9,024 nt of DNA from an uncultured Bergeyella sp. (GTDB lineage: Bacteria; Bacteroidota; Bacteroidia; Flavobacteriales; Weeksellaceae): positions 1 to 9,024 of the forward strand of contig CAKAOY010000038.1 of the NCBI GenBank assembly GCA_916710115.1. Reading direction: 5' to 3'. The position numbers and the translations under genes are program-made. Positions 6,831 through 9,024 of this stretch are shown piece by piece; positions within the stretch are counted from its first letter, which is position 1, and every line of letters begins with the position of its first letter. The notes beneath the pieces are model-generated. The model was not told where the DNA came from. It saw only the letters and a list, made by a program, of their open reading frames with translations, and made no database searches.

Positions 6831-7544
6831 TTATTTAAAGTATTTCTCAGCCTCCACGACAGACTCTGGTCTCCCCACATCTATCAATAGAGCATCGTGT
6901 TGGTAGCCTTTAATCTCTATATCTTTCATTTGGAAAATGTATTCTTCAATGATGGAGAATTTTCCTTTTTTCTTTATCATTTTTAAAAATGTAGAATTAA
7001 TACAATGTATTCCACTAAAAGCTAATGGAGTAAGGTTTTCAATTTTATTTCCATAAATAACATCTCCCGAAGACTCATTCTGCCATCCGTTGAGGATCAT
7101 CTGGCTATCAAAAAGTAATTTTCGAGAACTTTTTCTATCAGAAACAGCCAGAGAAATAATATTTTTATTCTCTTGATGAAATTTCACAAAATTGAAAATA
7201 TTCAGATTGGTGAGAATATCGACATTCATCACTAAAAAATCGGTTTCTTGCTCTAAAAAATGGCGTGCAAAAAGCAATCCACCTCCTGTTTCTAATAGTT
7301 CAACTCTTTCGTCTGAAATTTCAATTTTGGCATCAAAAAACTTATTTTCCTCCAAAAAATCTATAATTTGCTCACCAAAATGGTGAATATTTATCACAAA
7401 ATCATTAATACCGAAAGATTGTAAATATTTAATATTTCGCTCGAGCAAGGGGATATTATTCACCTTTGCCAATGCTTTTGGATGTTGGTTAGTGAATGGT
7501 TTTAGTCGAGTACCTTTCCCTGCCGAAAAAATCAGTGCTTTCAT
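6831..7544 (-). CDS. Sugar-1-phosphate nucleotidyltransferase, MurU-like
   Basis: The 237-residue product is an NTP_transferase-fold enzyme that would join a sugar 1-phosphate to a nucleotide. The N-terminal nucleotide-binding loop S-A-G-K-G-T-R is at 7-13, followed by P22-K23 of the HPKAL motif. E-T-G-G-G at 85-89 and metal-binding D109 in N-V-D-I come next, and D222 in IDVGRPESV is near the end. The ETGGG motif, the short length and the lack of a C-terminal left-handed beta-helix make it most like MurU, the MurNAc-1-phosphate uridylyltransferase of peptidoglycan recycling. An HddC/GDP-heptose or other sugar-nucleotide enzyme is possible. The usual partner kinase AmgK is not in the window. 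The ATG lies 1 nt after the acyltransferase stop, and the LOG gene follows after 6 nt, so the three genes form a tight operon. Confidence 0.85.
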   Translation of the reverse strand: MKALIFSAGKGTRLKPFTNQHPKALAKVNNIPLLERNIKYLQSFGINDFVINIHHFGEQIIDFLEENKFFDAKIEISDERVELLETGGGLLFARHFLEQETDFLVMNVDILTNLNIFNFVKFHQENKNIISLAVSDRKSSRKLLFDSQMILNGWQNESSGDVIYGNKIENLTPLAFSGIHCINSTFLKMIKKKGKFSIIEEYIFQMKDIEIKGYQHDALLIDVGRPESVVEAEKYFK

Positions 7545-7545
7545 A

Positions 7546-9024
7546 TTAATTATTCTTTATTTTATCAAAAAACTGCATAAAATCTTGCCCTAAATCCCTA
7601 GTAAGTTGCATCGCTCCATAGTGGTTAATGTGGCTATTATCATAATACGAAATAATACCATTAATATACCCTGGTGTTGCAAAAATATCACTTTTCGAAA
7701 TATCATACATATAGACATTAGGATATTTTTGGACGATTTTTTTCAATATTTTTTCATTTTTAGGATTAGTTCTGTTCTTCAACTCGCCACCGATGGATAT
7801 AAAAGTTTTATATTGTTTTAATGGATTTTTATTGAGTTTTGGGAAAGTTTTTATCAGAATTAATTTTTGGTTGGATTTCAATTCCGAAGCCAATTTCTCC
7901 AAAGCAACTTTCATTGATGGTAGTCTCTCAAATCCTACACTATTGATGATGATAATCTCACTATCAGCAATCATTTTCTTCGTATGGGGTATTAGTTTTC
8001 GGGAATAATCATAGAAGTTCTTACGATTATTAGGGACTTCCTCTCGTTTTATACCTTCTATCGCTGGATACACACTACAAGTCAAGGTATTAAATGAGAA
8101 ATGATACTCTTTCCCTAATGTATCGAGAAATGGTTTCAGCATCAAAGCATGGCTATCGCCAATAAGAATTATTTTATCATTTTTAGATAAGTCTCCCATC
8201 TTTTCCTCTTGATTTTCGTAGTGAGATTTCAGTCCTACCAATGGACGAGCATACTTATCTAGTACTTGTCTCGAGACTACTATTCCCATATGCTTCATCT
8301 GAGTAGAAAACACAAAAAAAACTACTAAAACGGGGACATATACCACTGCAAAATGAAAATTATCTTTCCTACGAAATCTCTTTTCCAATAAATAATACGA
8401 TACATAGCTCAGCACAAATGTAACCACTACCACGAAGAGCATTTGCACCGCCGAAAAATCATAAGAATCATTAGCATACCGAACAAACGCCATAATCCCC
8501 CAATGCCATAAATACAAAGAATAAGACAATTCTCCTATGAAAACCAACACTTTACAAGACAAAAACTCCGTAATGATATTATTTCTCATCACCAAAATAT
8601 TTGCTCCTGCTACACACGGAAAAAGTGCCAATACTCCTGGAAACGAGGTATCCTCTGTATAAAAATATGCACAAAAAATGAGCATTGACAAGCTTACAAT
8701 CGCAATAAAATTATTCTTTACTCTGGATAAATCTACTCCATTCTTAAAAATGATGGCATAAACCGAACCTATCAAAAACTCTGGTATCCTGCTAATTAAA
8801 GAAAAATAAATCTTCTGCTGATTATCTAAAAAATAAATTTCGTAAGACGAATATATCGTAAGTAAAACCACCAAAATAAGAAGTACCAGCAGTAAAAAAC
8901 GCCTAAAAAAGAATATTACAAATGGTAAAAGCAAATAAAACTGCATTTCTAGCGATAGAGACCATGTATGAAGTAATGGATTCTCACTCAATTTCGCAGG
9001 GAGAGTCGTATTTTGGAGCGAAAT
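7546..9024 (-). CDS. Membrane O-acyltransferase with C-terminal SGNH domain, OafA-like (partial, 5' end off the right edge)
   Basis: The frame is open to the right edge; 492 residues are visible and the N-terminus is missing. The first visible part, NPLLHTWSLSLEMQFYLLLP, is the conserved core of acyltransferase-3 (OafA/NodX-type) proteins, and in the usual sequence the residue after the E is also acidic, while here it is M. Several membrane helices follow, including LSYSLYLWHWG. About 230 residues after the first visible part the chain leaves the membrane and becomes an SGNH hydrolase-like domain: nucleophile Ser in I-G-D-S-H-A (codon 8152-8154) and Asp/His in Y-Y-D-N-S-H near the end. This two-domain design moves acyl groups, usually acetyl, onto surface glycans such as O-antigen, capsule or peptidoglycan. 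The acceptor is unknown. No start can be chosen; a TTG at 8991 is inside the conserved domain. The MurU-like gene follows after 1 nt. Confidence 0.9.
   Translation of the reverse strand: MSLQNTTLPAKLSENPLLHTWSLSLEMQFYLLLPFVIFFFRRFLLLVLLILVVLLTIYSSYEIYFLDNQQKIYFSLISRIPEFLIGSVYAIIFKNGVDLSRVKNNFIAIVSLSMLIFCAYFYTEDTSFPGVLALFPCVAGANILVMRNNIITEFLSCKVLVFIGELSYSLYLWHWGIMAFVRYANDSYDFSAVQMLFVVVVTFVLSYVSYYLLEKRFRRKDNFHFAVVYVPVLVVFFVFSTQMKHMGIVVSRQVLDKYARPLVGLKSHYENQEEKMGDLSKNDKIILIGDSHALMLKPFLDTLGKEYHFSFNTLTCSVYPAIEGIKREEVPNNRKNFYDYSRKLIPHTKKMIADSEIIIINSVGFERLPSMKVALEKLASELKSNQKLILIKTFPKLNKNPLKQYKTFISIGGELKNRTNPKNEKILKKIVQKYPNVYMYDISKSDIFATPGYINGIISYYDNSHINHYGAMQLTRDLGQDFMQFFDKIKNN

Noticed and set aside
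7546..8991. Start of the acyltransferase at a TTG at 8991
   Set aside because: The frame stays open to the window edge and the TTG lies in the middle of a conserved acyltransferase motif, so the gene is simply cut by the window.
1..9024. CRISPR array, insertion sequence, prophage, tRNA or a defence system
   Set aside because: I found no regularly spaced repeats, transposase or integrase motifs, tRNA-like cloverleaf or known defence gene pattern; the coding content is continuous and housekeeping-like.

Overview
The window is chromosomal DNA from a member of the Bacteroidota, most likely a low-GC flavobacterium (class Flavobacteriia). Three things suggest this. The DNA is AT-rich. No start codon has a convincing Shine-Dalgarno sequence in front of it, and several have A-rich leaders instead. 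Several intergenic regions carry the Bacteroidota-type promoter -7 box TAnnTTTG. Protein families point the same way: a DUF6702-like protein, a flavobacterial-type LOG protein and an exonuclease/GIY-YIG fusion. I cannot name the genus.

Layout, left to right. All genes are on the minus strand except one. (1) 1-1130: the 5' part of a DEDDh exonuclease gene that runs off the left edge. (2) 1180-3348: a complete RNase R gene. (3) 3349-3543: an intergenic leader with a possible promoter and a small AU-rich hairpin just before the RNase R start. (4) 3544-4974: a two-gene unit, a serine-hydrolase lipoprotein followed by a three-helix YgjV-like membrane protein, read from a good promoter at 4999-5029. 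(5) 5108-5638: the only plus-strand gene, a secreted SPOR-domain protein, divergent from the hydrolase and ending at a perfect 24-nt palindrome that serves as a shared terminator. (6) 5675-6145: a DUF6702-like exported protein with its own promoter. (7) 6207-9024: a tight cluster read in the order O-acyltransferase with SGNH domain (5' end missing), MurU-like sugar nucleotidyltransferase, LOG-family nucleotide phosphoribohydrolase, with gaps of 1 and 6 nt.

The genes fall into two themes. One is nucleic-acid turnover: RNase R and the exonuclease fusion lie head to tail, 49 nt apart. The other is the cell envelope: an acyltransferase and a nucleotidyltransferase that probably modify or build cell-surface sugars, a SPOR protein that may bind peptidoglycan, and a penicillin-binding-protein-like lipoprotein. 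The LOG protein is a nucleotide-metabolism enzyme that appears to be only co-transcribed with the envelope genes.

I saw no mobile element, CRISPR array, tRNA, rRNA or defence system. The region reads as ordinary housekeeping and accessory chromosome. The most interesting items are a GIY-YIG domain that looks catalytically dead inside the exonuclease fusion, the promoter evidence that corrects the hydrolase start, a possible surface-export signal on that lipoprotein, and the tight acyltransferase/MurU-like/LOG cluster.
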